From Platycnemis pennipes (lineage: Eukaryota; Arthropoda; Insecta; Odonata; Platycnemididae): a stretch of DNA of 64,000 nucleotides. This document shows, piece by piece, positions 33,950 through 45,344 of the stretch (positions within the stretch are counted from its first letter, which is position 1; every line of letters starts with the position of its first letter). Both the position numbers and the translations under genes were made by a program. The notes under the pieces are model-generated. The model did not search any database. It worked only from the letters and a program-made list of their open reading frames with translations, and was not told where the DNA came from. The stretch covers positions 86,097,656 to 86,161,655 of the forward strand of contig OW121847.1 of assembly GCA_933228895.1 (NCBI GenBank). The letters are read 5' to 3'.

Positions 33950-34075
33950 GACTTAGTATATTTCCTTTGTTTACCTTTTGGACTTAGAATATTTTTGCTT
34001 TGTCTCTCTTATGGACTTAGTATTTTTTTCTTTCAACTTTTTGAACTTATTTTATTCGATATTTGGACTTCTTTA
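33950..34075. repeat. Degenerate tandem repeat
   Basis: About four imperfect units of a roughly 28-bp T-rich block, each built around TGGACTTAGTAT or TGGACTTAGAAT. No coding role. Confidence 0.55.
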
Positions 34076-35526
34076 TTGTTTTCATATTTTTCACGTCTAT
34101 AGCACTTGGTCTACTTATAATTTTATCCCCTCCTTTGCATGATACATCTTGAAACAAACTATGAATTTGATTTCCCCTCTTTCTTACACCTAATAATTTA
34201 TGAGTGCATAGCTAACTTTTCATTATCTCTCGGTATTCATGCGAATAGAATATAGATTTTTCCAAATTGTTAAATTTCCATTGCCCTCATTTGATTTATC
34301 CAAGGCAATTTTTAAATTGTTGCAAAATTGATAACATTCATTCTATTAATATTTCTTATTTTGTGCTTTCCGCTGATTCATGAGGCCATGACTCCACCAA
34401 AATGTACTTTGCCTAACACACACTTCAGCCAATAAATGAACTCTTGAGTTACAAGGACAAGGTTTTATTAATTTACATAATGAATATGCATACAAAATTC
34501 ACTCAATTTCATGAAATAATCTGTCATTACATCTGGTTATCATTGATGATTAGAAAAATCACAATAATGGAAGATATGCCCAGTTCCAAATGTAATCATG
34601 TAGAGATTCATCTTCTGTGTAGTAGCACCCGAAGCTTTTGCAGACCTATTTATGGCCACTTTCTTCTACATTTGCAGAAGAGGAATTCCCCAACAGTGAT
34701 CTTGATCAGTCATGCCAAGCTATGGCCAAGGACATGCAGCTCATGAAATGGTACCTGAAATCAATAGATGAATGAATATTAATGACTGAAATAAGGGTAA
34801 GCTACTACACCATAGAGGGTATTGACAGCATAAGGACTGTACAACAATTATGACAATAGTTAAAACCAACTAAAAGTTGCCAAATCGATGTGGCTTCCTC
34901 ACAATGCTGCAAATGCTCACAGTGCAAAATAAATTTCCACCCATCATTGGTTAATTCCTTAGAATTAACACTGCAGACAAAAATTCACCAAGACAGTGTG
35001 TCTCCAAAAGGATGTTTAGCGGGTCTCTAGGAGATCGATTTACATAAACCTTGCCCTACTACACTTTTCAGAAGTATCCTTATTTCAGTCTAGCAATGGA
35101 AAACAGGTTGAATAAAAAAACTTATGTGAGAAGGCCTGTGAAAGCAATATCCCTCATTCAGTGCATTAAAGTTTTCAGCAGGTAATTCATTCCGGTTTAT
35201 CAGGGATTTATTTTTTCTTCAAGCATGTGCTGCTTATCTCTAACTGCCCATGAGCTGTTCCAACTTCCAAGTGGAAAGTCTAGGTTAGTGGCATGCATTT
35301 ACAGTGATTTATTCCTTTTCACATCTGGTTCAAACTTCTGGCTAAATTTCATTTGTAATATGTTGATATGATTCTTAACTTTATTTCTGTGCATCTCTTT
35401 GTCAGTGCACATTTTTCCTCAACACTCTCATCAAAATTCCTTGATTTGTTCCATATCATCATTCCTGGTAACACAAAGTTGGATATGAATCATAAAACCT
35501 ATAGGTTACTTTTATTCTCTCTTTAC

Positions 35527-35593
35527 TACCACGTGAATCAAATCTCACAGACAGCATTGATTAAAATGGATATGAATCATGGTCTTTACTTAG
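35527..35593 (+). repeat. Direct repeat, copy 1 (67 bp)
   Basis: ACCACGTGAATCAAATCTCA then CAGACAGCATTGATTAAAAT recur almost exactly at 36711-36779 (three or four differences). A partial third match, GGATATGAATCAT, is at 35480. Probably a fragment of a dispersed repeat. Confidence 0.75.
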
Positions 35594-36710
35594 GTAAAAT
35601 TAATTTCAGAATGAATTCAACAAAATCATCAACTTAAATCTAACGGCATAATTATGCCCTTATATATTAATATAGTTAATAATATATTAATATAGTTTTG
35701 TGTATATATGATAGTGGTTGTATCATGGCATTGCTTGATATATGTATTTTTGATGAATATAGTGTTGGCGAAAATAGGAGGTGACATTTTTATCTATGTG
35801 CATATTGATATAATTGAATATCATCTATTTTAGATTACATAAGAATAATTTTCTATACTTAAAATGAGTAAAGAGTAGAAAAGAGTAGTTTTAATTTCAG
35901 TCATTTGGTGTAATATTGAATTTTATAATTACATACTTATCAAAATATGATCAAATTACAAGCATATTATGATTGATACCAACCTATGAAAACTGAACAA
36001 TTTAGAGCACATAACTCTTACAACAATTTTATCATAAATATGGTTGTATGAATCGAAGTTTAGTACCATTAAGAATAGGGTATACTTTATATCTTAATGT
36101 AATAGTACATATAGAGCTTGAAGAGTGACAGTGTATGCACTTCCCTTATATTCATGGCCATTGAATGAACCAACTGTTTTGCCTCTTGATTAAGTTAAGA
36201 TAATTGGTCCACAGTTGAAATTTCTCTAACTTTCATTACTGTTTTCTAACTCATGTATCAATCTGTCAACATGGATTGCAAAATATATCTAGCAGATCTC
36301 TGGAAAAAAAATTAATTATCATTCAAATTTAAGCCTCCTGATACAAAATTGCAGTTATTAAGAATACTAAATGATTATGGCTACTTATGGAATGGAGCAG
36401 TTAATAGATAGGTACAATATGGGTTACCAAATTTTAGAACTGCAAATCATATCTATGTAATATTTATCTATAGAAATCATACGCATGTAATAATTTGGTA
36501 TCATCAATTGTCATCTCAACTTAAAATAGAGAAGTAAATGAGAACAAAACTGGTCATAGCAGTGGAACTGAAATTTAATTTAACACTATCAAATAACAAT
36601 ACTGATAAGATTCAACTGTTAGAAAATGATATTTTGCTATCTGCTCTGCTCTGTTGTTCTCCTGATTTTTCAGATCAATTCAGCAGGTATTTTGGTCAAT
36701 TTATTGATAA

Positions 36711-36779
36711 ACTGCCACGCGAATCAAATCTCCCAGACAGCATTGATTAAAATGGATATGAATCATGGTTTTCACTTAG
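36711..36779 (+). repeat. Direct repeat, copy 2
   Basis: Second copy of the block at 35527-35593, in the same orientation. A common ORF frame crosses both, but the peptide has no family signature. Confidence 0.75.
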
Positions 36780-38268
36780 CAGTACTTCACAATCACTCTT
36801 ACTCTTACAATTGACAGAGGTCACCAATATTATAAATAAGTTGACATATCATAACTCTGGTGATAAGGAAATCAGGAATTTAGTTTAATGGGAGCTTCAG
36901 TAAATACAGACATTTTCACCAATGTCAACATTTTCTAATGTATCTTATGCATGGTTTATACGTAAAGCTACACTTTCTTTGAATACTTTTTTAAATCATC
37001 ATATATAAGGTCAGGTATTTAAAAAAAAAGTTAAAACTATTTAAAGCTGTCAGCGTCATTTCAAAGTATTCATTATAACACTCCAGAAATCTTAAATTAC
37101 TCGTGCCCAGCTAAATATTTTTCACCATCTGTTTGCAGGCAAAGGTAGCATCTACTAAGACAAAGCTACTTAGTGGATGCTCAGATGCATTGCATACCAG
37201 ATCAATTTACTTTCTTTAAAAATACACAAGGGTTAAAAAGAAAAATCACAAGGGGATGACACAAAATATATTACACATATTGTTACCACATGTAGTATCA
37301 TTGTGCACGTCACATTATCATAATAGTCTGCAGAGTTTCTCCATCTGTATGTCGGTATATCATTACCCTGACTAGGATGCATGATGCATTCCTTTACTAT
37401 TAAATTAATTTCAGACAAATGTCACATACTTGACCATTGCAGCACTGAGAATGATGGTGTGCAGATTTTACAGCTTATAGAGCTGAGTTCGACTTCATGT
37501 AATTCAGAATGCATCCATAAAAAGGTAAAAAAATGTTCTTTATCTCTTGCAGACTATTTTTTTTACAAAATATAATTAATTAAATAGAGACAATGACCCT
37601 ATGAAATGGAGACAACCACATTAATGGTACAAGATCAATGGTCCATGAGTTTACATGGTGGAATTTGGACACATCACAAAAATGCACTTATATTCCACAA
37701 TTTTTATTGTAATTTTACTCTGTCACTTGTGACCTCTTCATATCATTATCAATGATTAAAACTATTAAGCTCTGTATGATTTTAATTTTTGACAGTGACC
37801 TGAAGAGGTAAAACCAATAGAGTAAAACAAGTAATAAAATCCATGGAAAAACCAACTATTGTTGAAGCATGGCAACCTAAATTGAAATTAATGAAAAAAT
37901 CTTTCTGGTCATGGAATCTTTTTGGTTGAGAACTGTGAGAAGTTTGGTAAAATACACAAGTTTTTTAAAATACATTAGGGCTTTGTAAACTTTTTGTGCT
38001 TAGAGCAATCTGTTCCCTTGATGAGCAATGCAGTTGTTGAAGCCAAGATTGTGTATTTTTCAAATAGAATACAAGGAAAAATGCATCGGATATACTTATG
38101 GTATGAATATAAATAGTCTTAACCAATTATTATTGTTTAGCTTATTGCATAAAGTAAGGATAACAGATGTAGGATTGGGATGGGCAATAATAGGGTGAAT
38201 ATTCATAGAAAATGGTTAAAGAGGTGTAAGAGGGATTTAATTAACTTATATTACATAGGTGTGGAAGG

Positions 38269-39060
38269 AAATGCTAAATTGGTTATATGTATATGCTGAT
38301 GACCAAGCTTTAGCAAGTGGGACAGCCAAAATAATACTATCATTGTTAGATGCTGTGCAAATCCACCATCATGGATTTGGGGTGAAATAAATCACAGAAA
38401 GACTAGAATTATCAAAGTCTCAAGGAAAAAAGTAGAGTAAAATTAATTTTTAAAAATCAAAAGCAAAATTATTTTAAGTCAGAAGAGGATTGGCTACGAC
38501 AGTGGAACTCTTTTGCTACTTCGGTAGCATAATGGACACAGGTGGGCATAGTTGCAAGTATATTACAATAATGTTTAATAAATTTCTTTGGCTAAACAAC
38601 TGTGCAAGGATGCAAAGAGAAGATTAGTGAAAAACTTGATATGGTGCATGGCTTCATATGGATCTGAGACCTGGGCACTAGGGCAGGATGACAAGAAAAG
38701 ATTGGAAGTGATTTAAATGAAGATGTGGAGGGCGATGGAGAAACTGCTATGGGTGGATAGGTGGACCAATGGAGAGGTTCTGAACATGGCAGGGGAGGTG
38801 AGAGGACTGATGGTAGAAATTAGGAGAAGAGAGAGCAGATGACTGAAACAGGTATGTACTTAGGAAGGACAGGATGTTGAAGGTATTTACTGAAGGAAGG
38901 ATAATTGGTAAGTAAGGATGAGGAAGAAAGTAAAAAGGTATTGTCCATGGTACATAGCATGGAAGAGCAAGAAATATGCTTAGAGAAACAGCATCAGGGA
39001 CACTTCATCAAAATCCTAAACAGAAGAAAAGGCTCAATCATATACACGAATGTTCAATAA
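38269..39060 (+). pseudogene. Degenerate LINE reverse transcriptase, C-terminal part
   Basis: It reads in shifting frames: LYVYADDQALASGTA (the YADD catalytic motif), VELFCYFGSIMDTGG, then RRLVKNLIWCMASYGSETWA and DKKRLEVI, followed by RWTNGEVL and an arginine-rich stretch. This order and wording are typical of the thumb and C-terminus of RTE/endonuclease-type non-LTR retrotransposons. Multiple stops and frameshifts make it dead. Confidence 0.7.
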
Positions 39061-39179
39061 CAATTGCATCCTATTTATAGCTTTAATTTCTATTATGACT
39101 GATATTTATAAAAGCTTATTTTGTACACAATAAAGCTCTAGTCAGCCAGTCAGTCAACGGCTCATCAAAAATACTAAAT

Positions 39180-39430
39180 GTATTACAAATGCACATGAAA
39201 GATACAGAATGAACCTAAAACATAAGAAAATGACGAGGTAATGAGATTTTTGAAAACAAAAAGGGCCAGGTTAAATTCTAAAGTAGGAGTTCACAAGTTA
39301 GTAAAGATGGAGTAAAATAAATACCTAAGCTGTATTTTAGAGGAAAAGGAGTTTAATTGAATTGAAGTTAGAAGAGTTGTGTTGGCAAAAGGGACATCTA
39401 CTCATAGAAAAGAACTAATCACAGGTTGGC
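39180..39430 (+). pseudogene. Second LINE reverse-transcriptase fragment
   Basis: Translation shows YLSCILEEKEFN, then EVRRVVLAKGTSTHRKELIT. This resembles the (K)YLGS-x-I-(T), E(I/V)-x-RI-x-(L/M)AK-x-(A)F-x2-(R/K)KELL(T) stretch of related non-LTR elements. It is heavily decayed and separate from the fragment just upstream. Confidence 0.45.
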
Positions 39431-41754
39431 ACAATGGACAAATAAGTCTTAAGTGCCTTAGAGCCTCCTTGAGAGGAACTCCGCTGAAAATACAATCTAC
39501 ATCTACATGGCAGATAAATGGTGTGAAATGCATTTTTCAATCAGGGGCACCTAAGCCAAATGGACTGCATGCACCAGACATCGATACCTTTTACCCCTCT
39601 GTGGTAAATTTTATTCAGGCACATGCTGAACATACAAGAACATTATCACATTCCTCAATTACAAGTGCTTGCTTGAAGACTTTGAAAATTTCAGTTTTTC
39701 ATCTTCCTATGCATCTGATACATCCATGTTGCTTTTTGAGATCTGTAAAACACTTTTGAAAATGACACTACACTATTTCCTGTAATGACACATGGTACAA
39801 TTGTTCCAGATCATCTGAGTTCCGGTGTACTCCAATGAGAGGGCAGCTCCATGGAAAAATGTTAATGTTCACAAGTAAAGTTTTTTAAATGTATCCAATC
39901 AAAAATTAAACTTTTGTTTTATAACCCTATGAAACTTGGAAAGTACCTTTTAAACTCTGAAGACAAAATGATTAAGTTTTGAGCCATTTCCTCCACCTTA
40001 ATTGACCCATTGATCCTAATTTTTCCCCCACCTATGTTAACTAGCCCCTGCCACCTCTGGTATGTACACATATGATATCTTATACTCAGGATGCACTACC
40101 TTGATAATGAAATTTGTGTGTTGAAACTGTTGTCAGTTACATTTCAAATAGTGTGAAAATGGAGTTTTATCTGCTTAATCATGAATATCTATATCATCTA
40201 TATTTTCACAAAGTGATGCCTTACACAATTAATTATTATCTTCTGACTACATTACTACACAAGGGAGGACGGAAATGTTTCATAAGTGATGCGTAGTCAC
40301 TGAAAAAATTCTGCGATGCTACTAACATAAAATGTATGAAAGGTGAATGAAGAAATAGAATAGTTCAGTTTCAGAGCATACGATTTAAGTAAGGCCAAGA
40401 AATGTCAACAGTGGTTAAGAGTGTGATTCTGTCATAGTAAAATATTTTTCGACTATAGTCAAAATAGTAAGTAATTTGGGAGTTGAAGAATTGACTTCAA
40501 GCACCTACTGCACCAATTTTCATTTGAACGCTGTGGAAAAAATAAATTCTAATTTTCTTTGAGTGATCTAAAAAATAAATTAACATCTATTCATTGCAGT
40601 TGAAACTAACAACTGTGACCTTAAGTGACAAGATAGGGCTAGTAAAGAGTGAAATGTAGTGTTCACACTGTATGGTTGAGACACTGACTCTAGGGAAAAA
40701 TGATTAAAAAATGATGGTTTATAAAATGAGGGTTTGAAAGAGGATATATGAAGTGCAGTACATGGAAAGGAGGTAAACAAGAAAGTTCTTGAGATAGAGG
40801 GGAATAAGAGGAAATTGCTGGAGGGAAGAATGATGAGGGAGAGGAGGATAAGACAAATAGTTAGGGGAATAGAATTCAGAAGGATCGATCAAACTTCATT
40901 ACTTCATTAAACCACTAAAATTTAGGCTCCCATACATATTTGAAAAATCATTTAAAACTTCAAAGACTTTCATTGTTTTCAATTAAACTTATTAGCAAGT
41001 TTAGTAGGTAGGCGAATATTGATATGTATAATACGATTGTAAGGAAAGCAGATAAATATCTTTTTAGGAGTGAAAGCAGAAATTACATGAATTATCTGAA
41101 AAAAATGATCAATAACAACATGAGAGCAGAATCAGGATGCGATCACTAGAACTAAAAACCTCAAAAGTTTTAAGATCCAAGAAGTCAAGGAAAAGACAAG
41201 ATTCCAAGTCAAATAATCAAGTATGCTAGAGGAAACCACAACTTTTAAAAAAGAAATTGTCAGAATAATTGACCAAAATTCAATTCTATTTAATCAGAAA
41301 GTCTTAAAATAAGAAAAATGTGCAAATAAAAGTGCATAAATGTTGGGTTGATGAGTGAAAGATGGACAGGCTGGTAAACAGAATAGTTCACTACTTGAGT
41401 GTGTTAAGGGAGTCAGTCAAATGCCACTTACTGTTAGCGGGTACATTGGTTGAAGGCAATGCAGACGATCACTGATACTGGGTAGTGAGGCAAGAGAAAT
41501 TTAATATCTACAACTACTGAGCCTATTAATACAATGTTACGAAAGAGGGAGTTAAAGAGTGACAGTTTAATGAGCATCATTTTTTTGTTGTTCATGAATA
41601 CCAGGTTATGAATAACTTAGACTCAAATTAAGGATTAAATATTCATTATGATATAAAATGATTTAAAAAAAGCTTCTCTGGTGACCAATAAATAACCCAT
41701 GCCCCCTCTTTTGGCTACCAGTTTTCACTGAAAATGATACTCTTCACATTCTAG
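39431..41754. other. Intergenic sequence, nothing recognised
   Basis: The 126-residue plus-strand frame starting at 39379 begins within a LINE scrap, and the rest has no signature. No repeat ends or genes are seen in the remainder. Confidence 0.45.
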
Positions 41755-41991
41755 TACAAGACCAGATTCTCCTGGACATCTTTAGCAAGTACTGAAGAGA
41801 TTTCGCAGGAAGACCGCAGAAAATCAGATGCACCATCATTTGTCTGATGCACCAAAACCTTGGGATGCCTGGCTCCAGCTGATATCTTTAAACAGGCTTG
41901 GCTGAAACACAGCATTCATCTCACGTTGTGCCATCTGAAAGCGGTGCATAACATCCTGGCCAACAGGAACACAGCAACATCCACTAACAGC
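41755..41991 (-). pseudogene. Exon-like block, unrecognised, frames interrupted
   Basis: On the minus strand a good acceptor (CTTTCTTCTTATTCAG) precedes position 41991. One frame gives 51 residues (VGQDVMHRFQMAQREMNAVF in the middle, then FKDISWSQASQGFGASDK) to TGA at 41836. A second frame, broken by one TGA, ends QTNDGASDFLRSSCEISSVL then a Tyr and TAG near 41755. Both look more protein-like than background, but no family is recognised. It could be a terminal exon, a pseudogene or a repeat. Confidence 0.3.
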
Positions 41992-42837
41992 CTGAATAAG
42001 AAGAAAGCTTGATAAGGCTTTATGAAATTAAAGGATTGAAGTTTATGAAATTATCGTCAAAATAATCATTTTTAGGTTATTTAAAAATGCATTAAAGATA
42101 AAAAATGAAAGTGATTGGATAAAATACATCTCCTTTCATTTATGTAGTCATTTTTCAGGCAAAGCAGCTGAACAAAAAAAATTATCCTTTTATAACCTTC
42201 ACAATAGAGATGTTTGCGGTAAATTTATTGAGTTTTACTGTACAATACCGTAATTAAAAATGACATTAAATCAAAGGATGTTAACTGTACACAGTTCATA
42301 TGAATTTTATGCTGTTGACTACTGCATTGAAAAAAATTTCTGAAAATAATTACCGACTGTATATTTAAGATGGCTACAAAAGACTTAACCATCTTGAATG
42401 TATTCAGTGATAACAGAAAATACATGAAGATGACAAAATCATTAATATAGAAAGGACTGTAAAATTAAGATACCAAAATAAGTAGTATGAAACGTGGGAG
42501 AGTGTACCCTATTTTCAAAATAGATGTGAGAACGAACTGATTATATTAGTTAATACCTTAGACTAAAAAAAACAAGAGACATTTAACTAGTAAAAATAAA
42601 GATTGGTTAACAAGTGTTAGGTCATTCATCAGAAAGCGAACAAAATGTTTGTCCTCTCTAATAAGAAATAAAATCTTAGATCTAACTCCTAAATATGTCC
42701 GATCGCCAGAAAACTGTGCCTTATTCCAAACCTTGAGGCTTCTATTGTGATTTTTAAGAGAGGTGTGTAGTAGGAATCATTAGTTCCAACTAGATAAGCC
42801 TATTTGAAATGAGTTTGGCCTATGATGGATTACTTAC

Positions 42838-42964
42838 GGTTACAAGATTGCGTCGTCCTTACAGCCTTTTATCCTGGAGAATAGACCACCATCTGAGAGA
42901 GAAAGCAGGTGATCATCAATACAGATGTAAACCGACGGCAGTCTACCTTCAAGGATGACACCAC
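42838..42964 (-). other. Exon-like block with canonical splice sites
   Basis: On the minus strand TTCTTGTCTAACTAG precedes 42964 and GTAAGT follows 42838, giving a 127-nt candidate exon. The longest open frame reads VILEGRLPSVYICIDDHLLS and on to a TAA only 5 nt before the donor. It may belong to a transcript with the block at 41755-41991, as a coding or a non-coding exon. Not recognised. Confidence 0.3.
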
Positions 42965-43396
42965 CTAGTTAGACAAGAAGAAAAAAGTAACGTAAACCTT
43001 AATAACCTTAACTCTTAAATAAATAAAAAATCCATAACTCTTAAATTAAAACCTACACTTAATTAGTGATATCAAAGGATACCGTTAACTAGATATTATC
43101 ACTGACATATTTAACAGGTGATAATCAGAAATTAAGAAGAAAATAGTATTCGTAAATAATGCTTAACGATCTTAATCGTATCAATTCTTGGCGTCGCTGC
43201 TGCGGGCTAAAACTAAATCTAAACAATCGTTAAACAACTTCAAAATTATAAATTTGGCAGAATAGGCAATTGTGGCAAGTGAATTTGAATATCTGAGCGT
43301 TTTTCTCTTACTTCAAATCCACCGTGGGGGAATCATATTCTAAATGGATAAAATGAAAATTCCCTTGGTAAATTCCACTGATTGTGTATTGACACG

Positions 43397-45340
43397 ACCT
43401 GGGTTTCAACACGTTGTGTCATCTCCAGGTGAAGCAAACAGTGATCCGTAGTTATACATATACCAAACAAGGGAGAAGGGAATGGAGGAATTTGGAGACA
43501 AGGGCAGGTCTCCAGGAGGCCGTGTGTGTCGAGGGTTAGCGTCGGAGGGAAGGAAGGAGGTTGGTAATTGGACTGGCTTTAAACATTTCATTGAGCGACC
43601 CAAGCCCGCCGAAGCCAGTCCTAAGCCAGGCTGAAAAAGGGTGAGGGACACAGGAGTAACAACCCCAATAAAACACCAGGGTTCATCTGGCCCAAATGAT
43701 AGCACCCTGTGAGGGTCCATTCCTAGGGTTACAGGATAAGGCCGACGGCCTGAAGATCAGATACGAAGTTCCAACCCAATGGTCTAAGAGCGGATGAGTC
43801 GAAACGAGGGGTAGACTGAACTCCGAAACCCTAGAAGGCAGTCAGTCTAGTGGAAGAAAACAGTAAAAAAATAACCTGGTCCTCCAGGTATGCGGTTGGG
43901 GCGTCGGAATTGCACATCGTCACCTGGAAAAAAGCCTACTTAGCAACATTTTGTCAAGGAGCCTCGGATAAGGATAGAACGTACGGAAAACAGATAAAAG
44001 TACCCAAATGGACGGAGACGGAAACGGAGATTTGGAACATGGAAAAAGGTATTTCCATGAAAACTAAAGAAGTATTCCGCAAAATTAAAAAAAAACTTAA
44101 AATGAATACATGTAGAGGGATTGACCAGAAGTAAGAAAAAAGGAAAAGTACAAAAGAAAAAAATTGGTACAATCTTGTCTACAGTGGAGTACTCATGAAA
44201 GGAAGAGCTCGCAAAGGAGTCTCAATAGCCATAAAAAATAAATAAAAAGATATAAACATTTGGGAGCAAATTAACAACAGAATCCTGCAAGTACAAATAG
44301 ATATTAAAAGACATTCAGCAGTCACCGTTGTTTTTTATGCAACTAATGACTGCGCCGACAGGGCAAGTAAAGGTTTATTTTGTGAAGACGCACATTGTTG
44401 TATCGGTGTGCGTGCCTTGAAAGGACGGGAATGCGGATCGGATCACCATTTATTAAGAGCAAAAGTATTTTTTCCTTTCAAAGGAAAATAAAATGGTCTG
44501 ATAGAGCGAAACAAATGAGATGTTGAATAAGCAGTATCATCTCCTAAACTTATCGGACGATTCCACGTGATTTCTATACAAACTCAAGAATCGCCTCAAA
44601 TATCGCAAACCTAGATGAAGACTAAATAATGCATGCAAAGGGTTAAGAATTTGATCCATGAGGCAGGTTTTGAAGCTCTGAGTGAAAAGCAGCGAATTAA
44701 AACAAGAATGAAGAGAAATGAATGGTGGTGGAATGAGAATATCTACGTACAACAGGTGGCTAAGCTCAAAATGTTAACGTGGACTATGAGAACATAAAAA
44801 TCTATAAAAGGAAAGAAGTACAGAGGGGGGGTAAGGTGACAAAGAAGGAAGCGTGGCAAAATCTGAGAAGATAAAGAATATTTTTTTGAAACAATCGAGT
44901 AAATAAAGCCTGGAATATCCTCATAATAATGCGGACACAAAATACAGACTCTGTACGAATCAATCTGACAGGCGTGGAAGAATGAAATACCTACTATAAA
45001 GCACTATTTACAGAAGAAAGACCAAAATTTCTTCAAAGTGGGTACATTCCGATACAAATAAGACTGATGAAAACCATATTCAACCTATAAGTAATGAAGA
45101 GGTTATTTAAGTATTGAAAAAACATGAAAAGTGGTAGAGAACCAGGCCTAGGTACTTTATATATTGAACTAATTAAAGCCATACAATTGTTTGAGATTAT
45201 ATCAAAGGTATTTGACAAGTGCCTAAGAGGGGACTTGGTAAAGAATGAATGGAAAAAAGCTACGATTACGTCGATTTTCACAGAAGGGAACAGAAGAGAC
45301 TGGGGCAACTATCGAGGAATAAGTGTATTACCATCCCTCT
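43397..45340 (+). pseudogene. Degenerate non-LTR retrotransposon (endonuclease plus partial RT)
   Basis: From about 44190 the decayed translation shows an endonuclease end, RGRECGSDHHLLRAKVF in the manner of GSDH-(Y/H)L, then EWWWNENIYVQQV. At 45124-45340 it shows the start of reverse transcriptase, MKSGREPGLGTLYIELIK, EWKKATITSIF and NRRDWGNYRGISVL. This is the usual order in RTE/Jockey-type LINEs. Upstream sequence from about 43400 may be its 5' part. The RT is cut off at 45340, where inverted hAT copy 2 begins. Many stops. Confidence 0.65.
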
Positions 45341-45344
45341 CTTT

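Larger units (their letters stand above)
34076..38268. other. Intergenic sequence with a dispersed duplication
   Basis: AT-rich. It contains the direct pair at 35527-35593 and 36711-36779. No genes are recognised. Confidence 0.45.

Noticed and set aside
39379..39759. 126-codon plus-strand frame
   Set aside because: It starts inside a LINE scrap in the same frame; the rest has no signature.
43406..43720. 104-codon minus-strand frame
   Set aside because: It opposes the probable 5' part of a plus-strand LINE relic and has no domain.
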